Positions 1 to 16,504 of a stretch of 64,000 nt of DNA are shown here, piece after piece (the first letter of the stretch is position 1; each line of letters begins with the position of its first letter). The stretch is from Mastigias papua (lineage: Eukaryota > Cnidaria > Scyphozoa > Rhizostomeae > Mastigiidae), in the NCBI GenBank assembly GCA_964019165.1, contig OZ025270.1, positions 7,530,186-7,594,185 of the forward strand, in the 5' to 3' direction. Made by a program: the position numbers and the translations under genes. The notes under the pieces were generated by a model. It was given only the letters and a program-made list of their open reading frames with translations, ran no database searches and was not told where the DNA came from.

Positions 1-363
1 AGAATCGCCGCCATTTGCAGGCAGGAAAAGACATTTATTCAACTCGAGGCATACTCCTACGCATGCTAATGACTGGATTAGCTGGTTTCTCTTTTACCAG
101 TTGAGTGCGTTCCACTGATCAGTGTGGCGTGGCTCGTTCGCTTCTTTTTCTGCTGTAAACGGCCGTGAAGTAAATTTTCCATACATAAACTTTAGTAAAT
201 TGACTTGCTAAGTGGCGAGATATCACGTGATTTATACACTTTTGGCGTTCGAACTAAGAAAATAATTTTTAAAAAGCTCGTGCTCGGTTGGTTAGCATTC
301 GCTATAAGGAGACCAGAAAAACTAATATTTGGGAGACGCATACTTACTAGTAGATGACACAAA
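1..363 (+). promoter_or_regulatory. Upstream region and probable 5' UTR of RSPH1
   Basis: No protein-coding exon is convincing here. The stretch directly precedes the RSPH1 start codon and should hold its promoter and leader. I looked for an RFX X-box (expected for ciliary genes) and found no good match. A short ATG on the minus strand at 12-14 could begin a divergent gene leaving the window, but only four codons are visible. Confidence 0.4.
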
Positions 364-6630
<6,267 letters not shown>

Positions 6631-7108
6631 TTTGCAGCACAGAAACGGAGGTCATCCTGACGTTGCACGAAAAGACGAAACAAAGATAGAGACACATTGT
6701 GACACCGGAGAACATGTGCTCATGAGATCAATTACCTTTTTGTTCCCTGTTCATGTAATTGTTCCCCTCTTATTTCCTACAAGTAATTCTTCACTAACTA
6801 TCAACGTTTAAAGAAATGCCCGCATGTTGGTCATGTTGCGTGCATTCTACTATATGGTAGAAATATAAGTTATAGATCTAGACATAATACTTTTATTAAA
6901 GTTTGTATTGTGAATAAAAATATGTTTAACTGCGTACTTCAGCATAAAATTGTATTGTGAAAATATTCCTAGTTACATTGATTAATTTGCGTATGATAAA
7001 TGTTGAATAAAAACTAACATCTGTATGAATTAAAAATTTCAACAAACATGCTGCTCGACATCTTGCTGATAATGTTCTCAGTTTTAGTTAAAATGTCTGA
7101 AGGTCCTT
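6631..7108. other. Convergent 3' ends of RSPH1 and the TLCD5-like gene
   Basis: No coding exon. Plus-strand AATAAA at about 6913 and 7006 can end RSPH1; a minus-strand AATAAA (TTTATT at 6892-6897) can end the TLCD5-like gene. If used, the two transcripts would overlap in their 3' untranslated regions. Confidence 0.5.
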
Positions 7109-7777
7109 CTACCTCCTCAAATCAAAGCGCCTTATTGCAAACTTTACTATCTGCCACATCCAAATTACACTAATAGAATAAAATATTACACCTCCAATTT
7201 TAATCCACCAAATAGTATTCGGTGAGATTAGCACGACATAGCACAGGTAGCCACCAATGCCAATTCTCACCACTGCAAACAATGAAAAAAATAAAGAATC
7301 GTTGATTTTCGCAAATGCTGAGCTATATTGATTTGTTTGCTTCAAAAACCATCGAATTTGTAAAAATGGATTTGTCAGCTCTGATCCCCATATCACTGCA
7401 GTGATTTCAGAAGCTGATCTCCCATACCATAATCCTCCAACCAGGGACACCAAACTGACCACGTGATGAAACGTCATTAGAACGCTCTCTGTTTGCATGA
7501 ATATGCACCAGATTGTATCAAACAAAAAGTAGCCTGCACTTATATAAAGTGCTGCGCTCTGAAGCCGTGTGTTTTCCTCAGCTATATGCGACAATGGCCA
7601 GGGTCCAGTAATGAAACATATGATATCAACACAGATTGTTAATAATATTGCATGGCATGTGGCAACAATTCGACAATTCCATTCGTAGCTCTTTTTACGA
7701 TTTATGCAGCACAACAATGCATAAAACGCTGACCAAAGCACACAAGATGCTAAAAGCAACAACCCCATTGATAACAT
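7109..7777 (-). CDS. TLC-domain protein, TLCD5/TMEM136-like, paralogue A
   Basis: Single-exon frame of 222 aa from the ATG at 7777; the open frame extends four codons upstream, but that codon is TTG. It is a multi-pass membrane protein of the TRAM-LAG1-CLN8 (TLC) family. Residues characteristic of TLCD5/TMEM136 are visible in order: SYEWNCRIV (after the first membrane segment), GPWPLSH, GYFLFDTIWC, the conserved TLC histidine pair in MTFHHVVSL, WGSELTNPFLQIRWFLK, and two C-terminal hydrophobic segments ending in a basic tail (RRFDLRR). Vertebrate TLCD5 is about 248 aa and its biochemical role is not settled; other TLC proteins act on sphingolipids or phospholipid composition. A second copy lies at 17070-17768 in the same orientation, so the pair looks like a tandem duplication later split by a retrotransposon. 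Confidence 0.88.
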   Translation of the reverse strand: MLSMGLLLLASCVLWSAFYALLCCINRKKSYEWNCRIVATCHAILLTICVDIICFITGPWPLSHIAEENTRLQSAALYISAGYFLFDTIWCIFMQTESVLMTFHHVVSLVSLVGGLWYGRSASEITAVIWGSELTNPFLQIRWFLKQTNQYSSAFAKINDSLFFSLFAVVRIGIGGYLCYVVLISPNTIWWIKIGGVIFYSISVIWMWQIVKFAIRRFDLRR

Positions 7778-10227
7778 TTCATTTTCCAAATTAGATGTTT
7801 CTAAAAGTAAAAATGTACACGTTTTTATTTCACTAAGAGTTTTATGAAATTATGCAAGAATATTAAAACAAAAACTCTACATATTGCCAACTTTGAATAC
7901 TATGCAGAAGCGACAGTATTCTTTAACATATGCTTTGGAAACTACAAAAGACTCCAAGCCATAGGTTTTTCAGAGAGAAAAAGGTCATTTCGAGGTTCGA
8001 TATTTGCTACCAACAGGCACGCCTACCCGCACCGAGGGCAGGGGGGCAAGGTTTCTATTGAGGGCACATTATAAACACTTCTGCACTAAAATAATTAAGT
8101 CCTTGGAAAGGGCAGGAGGGGCAGCTGCCCCCCTTCCCCCCTGCCCCCCAGCGTAGGCGTCCCTGGCTACCAAGCCTGGAGCATGGTACTTACTGGCCAA
8201 AACACGAAGCTATATGGAAGTATGAGATTGGAAATAACGAGAGAGTCTTGCTCTTACATTTGAAAAAAGAAATAAATACGCCTTTTCTGACAAATATTTC
8301 CCGTCTTCGGAATCCCCTGCCTGTTTTCTTGAAAACAGGTCCCATTTTCAGTTATACGTATTGCAGTACAAGGTAAACAAACTTTGCTCAAAGCTCATAA
8401 TTTGAAGATCAAAGCTCAGCTCCTTGCTGCGGCTACGTCAAGTTCAAATAACGTTCAACTTAAAAATTCAGTACTAAACTGAATTAAAGATAACATAATA
8501 TACCAAAAAATAATTAGATGCGTCAGAAATGATTTCATTACTATGCAGAGCAGAATAAAGTTTCATTAGCTGCAAGTAACCTTCGTCCCGAGCCTAGGTT
8601 CCCAAAGTTTTGAGGGGCGAAATTGTTGTGATAAAAATTTTGAAAGATTCAGTTTTTTAATGCACGAAAAAATATAACCATAGTTTCACACAACGTAGTA
8701 CGTTCTGGTTACAGACTCGGTAAAAGTAGGCTTCTCGCAATGGTTTCCTTTTAGTTACAAATTTGAAGATGGGCTTCTTTATTAAATTCTGCGATCAGGA
8801 CTCGTCCAGTCTAGGTATCAATTTTCAACTTTGAATGAATAAAAAACAAAAGTACTGAAAAGTGTATAATACAATCATGAACAAATTTAAGTCTTATATT
8901 TCAGACGAAATGTAAGAAAGTAAACAAAAAGCACCATGCAGAATTTAGAATTTATGATGTTATAGAATTTTCAGGTATGAAGCAATTACCTATCGGAATT
9001 TATATCCAAAAATATGATGAATGTGACTATGTTTCTGGGTTCTCATGGAATGCTGCGGAATACAATTCATAAATTGATAGTAGGAAGGGATATGTTATAG
9101 GGATATTCGGATGAATACATTTCTACACATTGTCTTCTCACAATTTTGTTAAATGTCCTTGAATTTGCAAACTCAGTTTCTAAAAAGATATTACATTTCA
9201 TATTTAAGTATTGTCAAACAAATTAAATTTATCACTCTAATGCTAATAATAATATATACATTATCCTGATAAACTGGCTACCATAACTTTCTAGCATGGT
9301 GTGGCAATTCTAAAAGGATGTGGCCAAATGCCTCTACTTCTTTGGTCCATTCTAATTTTCCCCATACTTCCTAGACTGCTTCTCCTATTGTATCAGCCTG
9401 GAACTCATATGATTATAAATTTGACTAACACTTGGTGTTTCATACTCTGATAAGTTTTGCAAGAAAGAACCAATTAATACTTTCTGCATTTGCCTGGTAT
9501 CATTTACAATGATCTAGCAACCAAGTAGTGACAAAATATGTGATGCCAGTGGAAGTCTGCCAACAACTCCCTGCCCTGCATTTATTCCAATCCCCACAAA
9601 TAAACTTCAAGGGTTTCATAAGTGAAATTGAGCTTCTTCTTACTTAGAGATTGCTCTTTCTTACAGACCAATTAAACAGTTCTATAATGATTGTGTAAAC
9701 AATTTCTTTATTTGATTGAATAAACAAATAGTATATGAAAGCAGGGGTACAATCTGTATATCAAAATATCCATGTTTTCTATTTCCCAACTCCTTTGCTT
9801 ACTTCAGCCTCTTAATTATTAACTTTCAGAACATTTCCCAACCTCCTCCATCTATTCTCACTCCCCCCCACCCACAAACTACTTTCTCTTCAAGAGTATG
9901 CAACAGTCTATATTCTATACAACCAATACCTCTAAAGCTGTTCCTTATGGTATGAAAACTTAGCATGATCGTTCTAATATCTAACAAAGAAAGAATAGAC
10001 TAATCCATTGGATCATGAATATTATATGATAGTAAAGAAGCAGGCCAAACAGGATTTTGTAATTTCTCTTAACATCAAGCTCAATGAAAGTGGCAGCCTA
10101 ATAACTGCATTAACTAAGTAGTTCAGTCAGATAAACAGCCAGGGCAAGAACTGGATTTAAATTTTTTCTTCATGACCATAACCATCTAACTATACCAGCA
10201 TTGTGAAGGAAAAATAGCAGATCCAAG
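7778..10227. other. Intergenic region upstream of TLCD5-like A
   Basis: AT-rich DNA with no coding exon I can support. It should contain the TLCD5-like A promoter (minus strand), one hAT MITE (8014-8165) and the retrotransposon target site at its right end. Pyrimidine-rich stretches near 9840-9890 give short spurious frames. Confidence 0.5.
8014..8165. mobile_element. hAT-type MITE with 8-bp target duplication
   Basis: 152 bp beginning CAGGCACGCCTAC and ending (reverse complement) CAGGGACGCCTACG, flanked by a perfect 8-bp direct repeat GCTACCAA at 8006-8013 and 8166-8173. An 8-bp duplication plus CAG ends is diagnostic of hAT transposons. The interior is G/C-homopolymer rich (GGGCAGGGGGG and its complement). 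Confidence 0.85.
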
Positions 10228-10231
10228 CACA

Positions 10232-10668
10232 TGTCGGGAATCCTATCGTTGTCCGCGACAATAACTCGCAGAATGTTAGTCACAATAAGACTCGCAGTGT
10301 TTCACAGTTTTCAATCACAGCATATCGTAGATTCAACAAAACTGTTCTACTCAACTCTACTCTAAATGGGGTATTTATACTTTTCATCAAGAATATTCTA
10401 GTTCTAATTAATCATTCGTCAGCAACTAAATACGTAAAGTATATTTTTACCCTGTTCTAGAATGCTCTTGGGGGTTCTATGTAAACATTACGTAAGCACA
10501 ACTAAATAGATTACATGACAACGAGACTACGTGTTTACTTAAGCCCGACGATGGAATTGTCTAGACGGAATGTTGTTACTCATGCATCGGCCTACTTATC
10601 GATTATTATAGAAGCTCTAGAGTTCCTTGAAATTAAATGGAATACATATGTACTTAATAATTCTGACA
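10232..10668 (-). repeat. 3' LTR of the BEL/Pao element
   Basis: 437-bp direct repeat of 16068-16504 with TGTC/GACA ends. On the plus strand it reads from TGTCGGGAATCC to AATAATTCTGACA. The 4-bp sequence CACA immediately to its left is the target-site copy. Confidence 0.95.
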
Positions 10669-10680
10669 CACTCCCCCCAT
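10669..10680 (-). other. Polypurine tract of the BEL/Pao element
   Basis: On the minus strand the sequence ATGGGGGGAGTG directly precedes the 3' LTR, the expected place for the plus-strand primer of reverse transcription. Confidence 0.75.
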
Positions 10681-10740
10681 TTGAGAACGTCTTGTTCTCA
10701 AATGTACAATCAGAATTTAACAAAGTTCAAGTCAATGACT

Positions 10741-13700
10741 TCACCAGTCAACTACTGGTTCTTCATCTTCATCTTCCATCTGATCAGTAATTCTGAGTTT
10801 TGCTGCAATAGCTGCATCACGCCTTGGTCTGAATTCCTTTGCATCGGCATTCAACTCCATATCTTGAGAAGCATGGTCTTCCTTTTCAAGTGCATCATCG
10901 CATTGAAGTTCCATTGGGTACAAATGCTGCACTGCACGTTCTAATGTTGCATTTCCAGCTCGAAGTTTTGCTCCTCTGATGACACCATCTCTGCCTGTGA
11001 TGAGCTCTTTGACAATGCCAAGTTTCCAATGACCCCTGTTCTTCTCGTCACCCTTTATCATCATGACATCACCGATCTTCAGTGCATTCGTCTTGCCATG
11101 GTGCAGCAAGTTGTGCCTTTCTCTCAGCCCGCGAATATATTCATTGCTCCAGCGGTTCCAAATCTTCTTTTTGCACTCATTGAGATAGCGTGCTCTTCTT
11201 CTGAGGTCTCTGTCATCGATTTCTCCATTTGTCTCTTCTAATGTGATATTGGGTTGGCCAAATAGCATAATGTTTGGTGTAAGGACAGGCATTTGAACGT
11301 CATCCTCGACATATCCAAGGGGACGGTTGTTTAGTGTTAGCTCTACATCTTGCAACAGGTCTGCCAGTTCGTCCCATGTTAGCGATGCTCTCCCAACGTT
11401 CTTGTACAGTGTTTGTTTGACTAAACCAACCATCCTTTCAAACTGCCCGCCCCACCAGGGTGCTCTACTGAGGTTGAATCTCCAATTAATTTCATTGTTA
11501 ACAAGAAAATCGTGTACAGCTTCGTTCTGTATTGCTTTCTTTATCCATTTTGCTGCAGCAACAAATGTTGAAAAGTTGTCGGAATAAATCTTCTCAGGTC
11601 TTCCTCTTCTCGCTATGAACTTCTTAAGGGTTGGTAGAAAGCGCTCTAATGTTTGGTCTGGTAATAGTTCAAGGCATATGGCACGAGTCAGGCTGCATGT
11701 AAGAAGAAGAATGTATGCCTTACCCATCGTTTTCTCTCTTTTCTTGTAGTATAGAGGCCCTGCGTAGTCCAAGCCTATTACCTGGAAGGGTCGTTCTCCA
11801 ACTGTTCGTTCGGTTGGCAGGCTAGCTTGAGGAGGTTCTTTGAGTGCCACTGCTTGGAATCTCTTACAACCAAAACAGTTTTTCACAATCTTCTTCGTAA
11901 GTTGTCTGAGCTTTGGCACCCAATAATGCTCCCTGATCTTGGTTATTGTAAGCCCAACTCCCCCATGTAATGTAGTGAGATGTGCATTCCTCACGAGTGC
12001 CTCAGTGAATGCTGATTTGGTGGGCAAGTACACCGGATAATCTCCTTGTAACCGTCCATAGCATACATATATTCCTCGGTTGTCCATTTCCAATCTTAAC
12101 TGACTTTTGTGCTGCTCAAATTCTGAAGAACCAGCAACTTGCTCTTGAGTCCTTTTGATCCATACTTCTTTTGCTGCACATACTTCCTCAGTTATCAAAG
12201 GTCCTCTTCTTTTCTCCGTTGATTTGCAGTTTTCTTTGAACCGAATAATCCACGCAGTTATACGAATGACTTTCTTATAGGAGAAGCGTTGTATCAAGTC
12301 CTCAAATCCTGACTCCATACTGATTGTTGTTGCTAAAACTTCTTTAACTTTCCTTGCTTCTGTCTCGCTTTCAACTGAGGGAACTGTTGTAACATCCTCT
12401 GGCCATTGATCTTTATGAATAAGCCATAAAGGGCCTTTCCACCAGATTTCTTGCTGTTGTAATTTTGTTGCTGAGCAGCCACGGCTTCCAACATCTGCGG
12501 GGTTCTGTTCTCCAGGTACATGTTTCCACGTAATGAATTCTTTAGATCTGATCTTCTTTACTCTGTTATTGACAAATTGTTTGTAATTTCCTTCTCCTTT
12601 GATCCAATGAAGGGCTACTTTGCTGTCTATCCATGCAATTGTACTTGTCACTGGCAAGCCTTCCAAGGCATCCTTGACATTTTCTAACAGATTTGCTGCC
12701 ATGTGTGATGACACTAGCTCTAGTCTTGGAATAGTTGTGTCTTTCTTCGCAAGTCGCGATCTTGCTGCAATAACGCCTACACTGTAGCCTGATGGTTGTT
12801 GTGTAACAGCGTATACAACTGCCGAAATTCCCTTCTCGCTTGCGTCACCAAATGCATGCAGCTCAATTGAATGGATCTCTTCTCTGTAGAGACACAGGCT
12901 TCTGCTCATTTCCATTTTTGTCGATAGATTCCCACAGAACTGCTTCCATCGACCTCTAAGGTCTTCTGGTAACTGCTGATCCCAAGTTAGGCCTCTGTCA
13001 CAAAGCTCTCTGAATAAAAGCTTTCCTTGAAGAGTGATTGGAGACACAATGCCCAGTGGATCATAAATGGAAGCAATTGTCTGTAGTACTCCTCTTTTAG
13101 TCATATCACCAAGCTTTGCAGGGAATGACACCGCAATTGTATCACTTGCTTTGTTCCAATGTAATCCCAGCAGCTTTGTTTCCTCTGGCCTAACTCCCAA
13201 CTGTTGTTTAGCGTATGACTGTTCACTGTCTGTCTCATCTGCATCCTCACTTTCAAGCTCCTTGTCATTTGAATGCCACTTGTGAAGTTCAAAACCAGCC
13301 TCTCTAAAAATTTCTGTTGCTTTGGTCTTGAAATTTCTCACTTCATCTGAGTTGTAACCTCCACTTATAAGGTCATCTACGTATAGACTTCTTCTTATTT
13401 CTTCAATTAATTCTTTGGCTTGGTTCCCGTAGCCTGCTAGATGCTGTTCAATTGTACCACCCAGCAAGAATGGAGACTGAGTGAGGCCAAACATGACTCT
13501 TGAAAACCTCAAGGTTTCCACTTCTTCTGTCTGAATATCCTTTATCCAGTGGAATCTTAGTGCATCTCTATCTTCTCCTCGTATCCTCACTTGTAGAAAT
13601 GCCTTCTTTATGTCACCAGCCAGTGCGATAGGCTTCATTCTGTTCCTCACCACCACATTCCACAGGAGGTTTTGAAGTGAAGGCCCTGTTTCGAGGCAGT

Positions 13701-15987
13701 CATTCAATGATGGACTTCTGTTATCCTCTCTTGCTGAAGCATCAAACACCACTCGAAGCTTTGTACTCTCCGCTTGCTCCCGAACGACTGCTTTATGTGG
13801 GATGTAAAATACCTTCCCATGAGGCATTGCATTACATGAGACTCGTTCTACGATTCCTTGATTCAGGTAGTCTTTGATGACAGCATTGTAATCTTGATAC
13901 AAATCAGGCTGGCGTTTCAATTTCTTCAGCAATGTTGACAATCTTGCTAAGCTTCCCTTCTCATTTGTAGACAGCGTTGGGTGGCCTACTTTCCAGAGTA
14001 GTCCAGTCTCATACCAGCCTTCCTTACTCCTTGTTAGCTGCTCCTTGAAATCTTCATAAACTGTGCTTTGATACTCAGCTGGAGAATCCTCAATTCCAAG
14101 TACATCCCAACTGCACAAGCGGTCATAATCCTCAGTAGCTGACCTTGCAAGGAATAAGTTTGACATATCCAACTCAGCTCCAGGTGAAATTATTGTCCAT
14201 CCAAGGCGGGTATATTCAGCAACAGGTTCTCCTGGATTTCCAATCCTCGGCTTTGTAGCTGTCTTGATTCTAGAATACTCACTTGTTCCAAGAACTAAGT
14301 GTACTGGAAGCTCACTCTTATTGTCCATGTCATTCAGCCGTAAATCACTGAGGTGTCTGTATTTATTCACCATTGCTTCATACTTTGGATTTTCCAGAGA
14401 CAATAGGACATCCTTATCAACTTTACTGATGTCAGCACACATCTCGAAATCTTCCTCCAAGTTTGTTATTTTGAGGTTGTAGACTTGTATCTTCCTTACA
14501 GCTGTGTGCACCATCATCTCTATTTTCCTGTTCTCCACTCTTGCAGCTGGAATACCAAGTCGGTTTATCAATGAGGCTGAAGCATAAGAGCTGCCTGCAC
14601 CAGTGTCTAATAGTGCCCTACACTTTATTCCATTGACTTTTACCACTGCAACTGGATATGCCACGTGTTGGGTCTCTGTTGTCAACATCATTGTGCTAGC
14701 CACCTCTTGCGATTTGTCACAAATGGAGGAGTGATGTCTTGATCCACATTTGGTGCAATTCTGTTTGCTGGTACACTCTGTTGCTCTGTGACCAATGCCA
14801 AGACAGTTGAAACATAGCCTTTTCCTGGCAACGACTTGTTTCCGTGCTTCAGTGGAAGAGACATGCTGGCAATTTAAGGGTTTATGCATTTCATTGTCGC
14901 AATACACACAACTCTTCGGCTTCCACTGTTTCTGTCGAGTTTGAAGTGTCCTGTCAAACTTTCGTTGTACTGTGTGCTCCTTCCTCTCATCAGAAATTGG
15001 ATTTCTTTCTGTCCACAGCCTAAGGGCTTCAACGAGATGTGGAAACTCCCAGTTGGTCCAATTTACGTCATCTCTCACCAAGTCTGATCTTATGCCAGGG
15101 AGTCTATCAAGTAGTAACCGCACATACCCATTGATTGTCTTGAGCTTCCCCATAGTTTCTACTGCTTGAACGTGTGTAACCAATTTCTCAAAGAAATCGT
15201 GTATTTTTGCAGGGTTTGATCCATTTACTGTTGGTAGATCCATTATTCCCCTTACATGTGCTGTAATAACTTCACTTGTTTTTCCAAATTTTGTTTGCAG
15301 TATGTTCTTCGCCCTTTCATACCCTTCTGATGTAAATGGTAGCCCATCTATGAGTGGTTTCACCTTTGGATCCAAGAGCTCTTTAAGGTACGAAAATTTA
15401 GAAACCCCAGCAATCTTCGTAGAGTCTATTTCTGCGGTAAATTGGTTCCAAAATCTCATCCAATCCAACGAGGTTCCCTTGAATTTGGTAATGGTTAGCT
15501 TAGGTAGCTTCACTTTCACGTCTGTTCCTTCAGCTACTGGCGTCTTTTCATCAGCATGCTTTTTACTGAATTGCTCTCTCATTTTTAGTCTCATCTCTTC
15601 GATGCGTTGTTCTTCCTCATATCTTCTTTTCATTCGAAGTTCCTCCTCTTGTTTCGCCAATTCTGTCTTTACCTTCTCACGGTCGTTGTCAATTGTAGCT
15701 GTAGCATTTGTCAGACTCTCAACTACTTGCTCATAATGTTCGGTCCTGGCTTCGAATTCTTTTCCCCATTCCTCGACCTGTTCGGGGCTCTCGTCTTCGG
15801 CAATCTTCAATTCTTCAATCTCGGTCCGCAGGTCGTAAATTTCTTCCAATTTCTGTGAAATTACTTGAACTTGTCGTTTCAGTTCTCTCTCTTTCTTTTC
15901 GTTGAGAATCTTTTCTGTATTCTTGTCCTTGATTTCCAGTAGTTTGAATTTGTTGTCAAGCTTCTTCAGACTTTCGGCCAAAGCCAT
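10741..15987 (-). CDS. BEL/Pao Gag-Pol polyprotein, intact, 1748 aa
   Basis: A single open frame from ATG 15987 to TGA. Residues: 1-150 charged coiled coil; about 158-330 DUF1759 Gag-like domain (LPKLTITKFKG onward); 360-425 three Cys/His knuckles (CVYCDNEMHKPLNC, CFNCLGIGHRATEC, CTKCGSRHHSSIC); 445-600 DUF1758 aspartic protease with DTG at 461-463; reverse transcriptase about 700-900 with the first Asp in GDIKKAF (792) and YVDD at 869-872; Pao-type RNase H 1040-1170 (Asp 1048, Glu 1090, Asp 1121, Asp 1165); integrase zinc finger H1336-H1341-C1371-C1374; DDE core Asp 1407, Asp 1470, Glu 1517 (46 residues between the last two); C-terminal DUF5641 about 1595-1695. Every catalytic residue expected is present, with no stop or frameshift. 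Confidence 0.96.
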   Translation of the reverse strand: MALAESLKKLDNKFKLLEIKDKNTEKILNEKKERELKRQVQVISQKLEEIYDLRTEIEELKIAEDESPEQVEEWGKEFEARTEHYEQVVESLTNATATIDNDREKVKTELAKQEEELRMKRRYEEEQRIEEMRLKMREQFSKKHADEKTPVAEGTDVKVKLPKLTITKFKGTSLDWMRFWNQFTAEIDSTKIAGVSKFSYLKELLDPKVKPLIDGLPFTSEGYERAKNILQTKFGKTSEVITAHVRGIMDLPTVNGSNPAKIHDFFEKLVTHVQAVETMGKLKTINGYVRLLLDRLPGIRSDLVRDDVNWTNWEFPHLVEALRLWTERNPISDERKEHTVQRKFDRTLQTRQKQWKPKSCVYCDNEMHKPLNCQHVSSTEARKQVVARKRLCFNCLGIGHRATECTSKQNCTKCGSRHHSSICDKSQEVASTMMLTTETQHVAYPVAVVKVNGIKCRALLDTGAGSSYASASLINRLGIPAARVENRKIEMMVHTAVRKIQVYNLKITNLEEDFEMCADISKVDKDVLLSLENPKYEAMVNKYRHLSDLRLNDMDNKSELPVHLVLGTSEYSRIKTATKPRIGNPGEPVAEYTRLGWTIISPGAELDMSNLFLARSATEDYDRLCSWDVLGIEDSPAEYQSTVYEDFKEQLTRSKEGWYETGLLWKVGHPTLSTNEKGSLARLSTLLKKLKRQPDLYQDYNAVIKDYLNQGIVERVSCNAMPHGKVFYIPHKAVVREQAESTKLRVVFDASAREDNRSPSLNDCLETGPSLQNLLWNVVVRNRMKPIALAGDIKKAFLQVRIRGEDRDALRFHWIKDIQTEEVETLRFSRVMFGLTQSPFLLGGTIEQHLAGYGNQAKELIEEIRRSLYVDDLISGGYNSDEVRNFKTKATEIFREAGFELHKWHSNDKELESEDADETDSEQSYAKQQLGVRPEETKLLGLHWNKASDTIAVSFPAKLGDMTKRGVLQTIASIYDPLGIVSPITLQGKLLFRELCDRGLTWDQQLPEDLRGRWKQFCGNLSTKMEMSRSLCLYREEIHSIELHAFGDASEKGISAVVYAVTQQPSGYSVGVIAARSRLAKKDTTIPRLELVSSHMAANLLENVKDALEGLPVTSTIAWIDSKVALHWIKGEGNYKQFVNNRVKKIRSKEFITWKHVPGEQNPADVGSRGCSATKLQQQEIWWKGPLWLIHKDQWPEDVTTVPSVESETEARKVKEVLATTISMESGFEDLIQRFSYKKVIRITAWIIRFKENCKSTEKRRGPLITEEVCAAKEVWIKRTQEQVAGSSEFEQHKSQLRLEMDNRGIYVCYGRLQGDYPVYLPTKSAFTEALVRNAHLTTLHGGVGLTITKIREHYWVPKLRQLTKKIVKNCFGCKRFQAVALKEPPQASLPTERTVGERPFQVIGLDYAGPLYYKKREKTMGKAYILLLTCSLTRAICLELLPDQTLERFLPTLKKFIARRGRPEKIYSDNFSTFVAAAKWIKKAIQNEAVHDFLVNNEINWRFNLSRAPWWGGQFERMVGLVKQTLYKNVGRASLTWDELADLLQDVELTLNNRPLGYVEDDVQMPVLTPNIMLFGQPNITLEETNGEIDDRDLRRRARYLNECKKKIWNRWSNEYIRGLRERHNLLHHGKTNALKIGDVMMIKGDEKNRGHWKLGIVKELITGRDGVIRGAKLRAGNATLERAVQHLYPMELQCDDALEKEDHASQDMELNADAKEFRPRRDAAIAAKLRITDQMEDEDEEPVVDW

Positions 15988-16046
15988 AGCTATTCTTCAA
16001 ATTTGTTCCCTTTCTTGATTGATTTGCTCTCAAAACACACAAACGT

Positions 16047-16064
16047 GTCCCGTCGGAGGTGCCA
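16047..16064 (-). other. Primer-binding site of the BEL/Pao element
   Basis: Three nucleotides inside the 5' LTR the minus strand reads TGGCACCTCCGACGGGAC. The opening TGG is complementary to a tRNA 3' CCA end, implying a primer tRNA ending GGTGCCA (discriminator G). I could not assign the tRNA isotype from memory. Confidence 0.65.
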
Positions 16065-16067
16065 CTT

Positions 16068-16504
16068 TGTCGGGAATCCTATCGTTGTCCGCGACAATAA
16101 CTCGCAGAATGTTAGTCACAATAAGACTCGCAGTGTTTCACAGTTTTCAATCACAGCATATCGTAGATTCAACAAAACTGTTCTACTCAACTCTACTCTA
16201 AATGGGGTATTTATACTTTTCATCAAGAATATTCTAGTTCTAATTAATCATTCGTCAGCAACTAAATACGTAAAGTATATTTTTACCCTGTTCTAGAATG
16301 CTCTTGGGGGTTCTATGTAAACATTACGTAAGCACAACTAAATAGATTACATGACAACGAGACTACGTGTTTACTTAAGCCCGACGATGGAATTGTCTAG
16401 ACGGAATGTTGTTACTCATGCATCGGCCTACTTATCGATTATTATAGAAGCTCTAGAGTTCCTTGAAATTAAATGGAATACATATGTACTTAATAATTCT
16501 GACA
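16068..16504 (-). repeat. 5' LTR of the BEL/Pao element
   Basis: 437 bp, identical by eye to 10232-10668. It would hold the promoter of the element. The target copy CACA follows at 16505-16508. Confidence 0.95.

Larger units (their letters stand above)
10232..16504 (-). mobile_element. Full-length BEL/Pao LTR retrotransposon
   Basis: 6273 bp, transcribed on the minus strand: 5' LTR 16068-16504, primer-binding site, one long gag-pol frame (10741-15987), polypurine tract, 3' LTR 10232-10668. The LTRs start TGTC and end GACA on either strand, are both 437 bp and identical as far as I can read. A 4-bp target duplication CACA flanks it (10228-10231 and 16505-16508). The domain order protease-RT-RNase H-integrase, with DUF1759, DUF1758 and a Pao-type RNase H, assigns it to BEL/Pao. 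Identical LTRs and an unbroken frame indicate a very recent insertion, probably still competent. No envelope-like frame is present. Confidence 0.96.

Noticed and set aside
12..14. Minus-strand ATG beginning M-A-A-I at the left edge
   Set aside because: Only four codons are visible, too few to support a gene.
11029..15905. Many plus-strand frames across the BEL/Pao element
   Set aside because: They are antisense shadows of the 1748-codon gag-pol frame.
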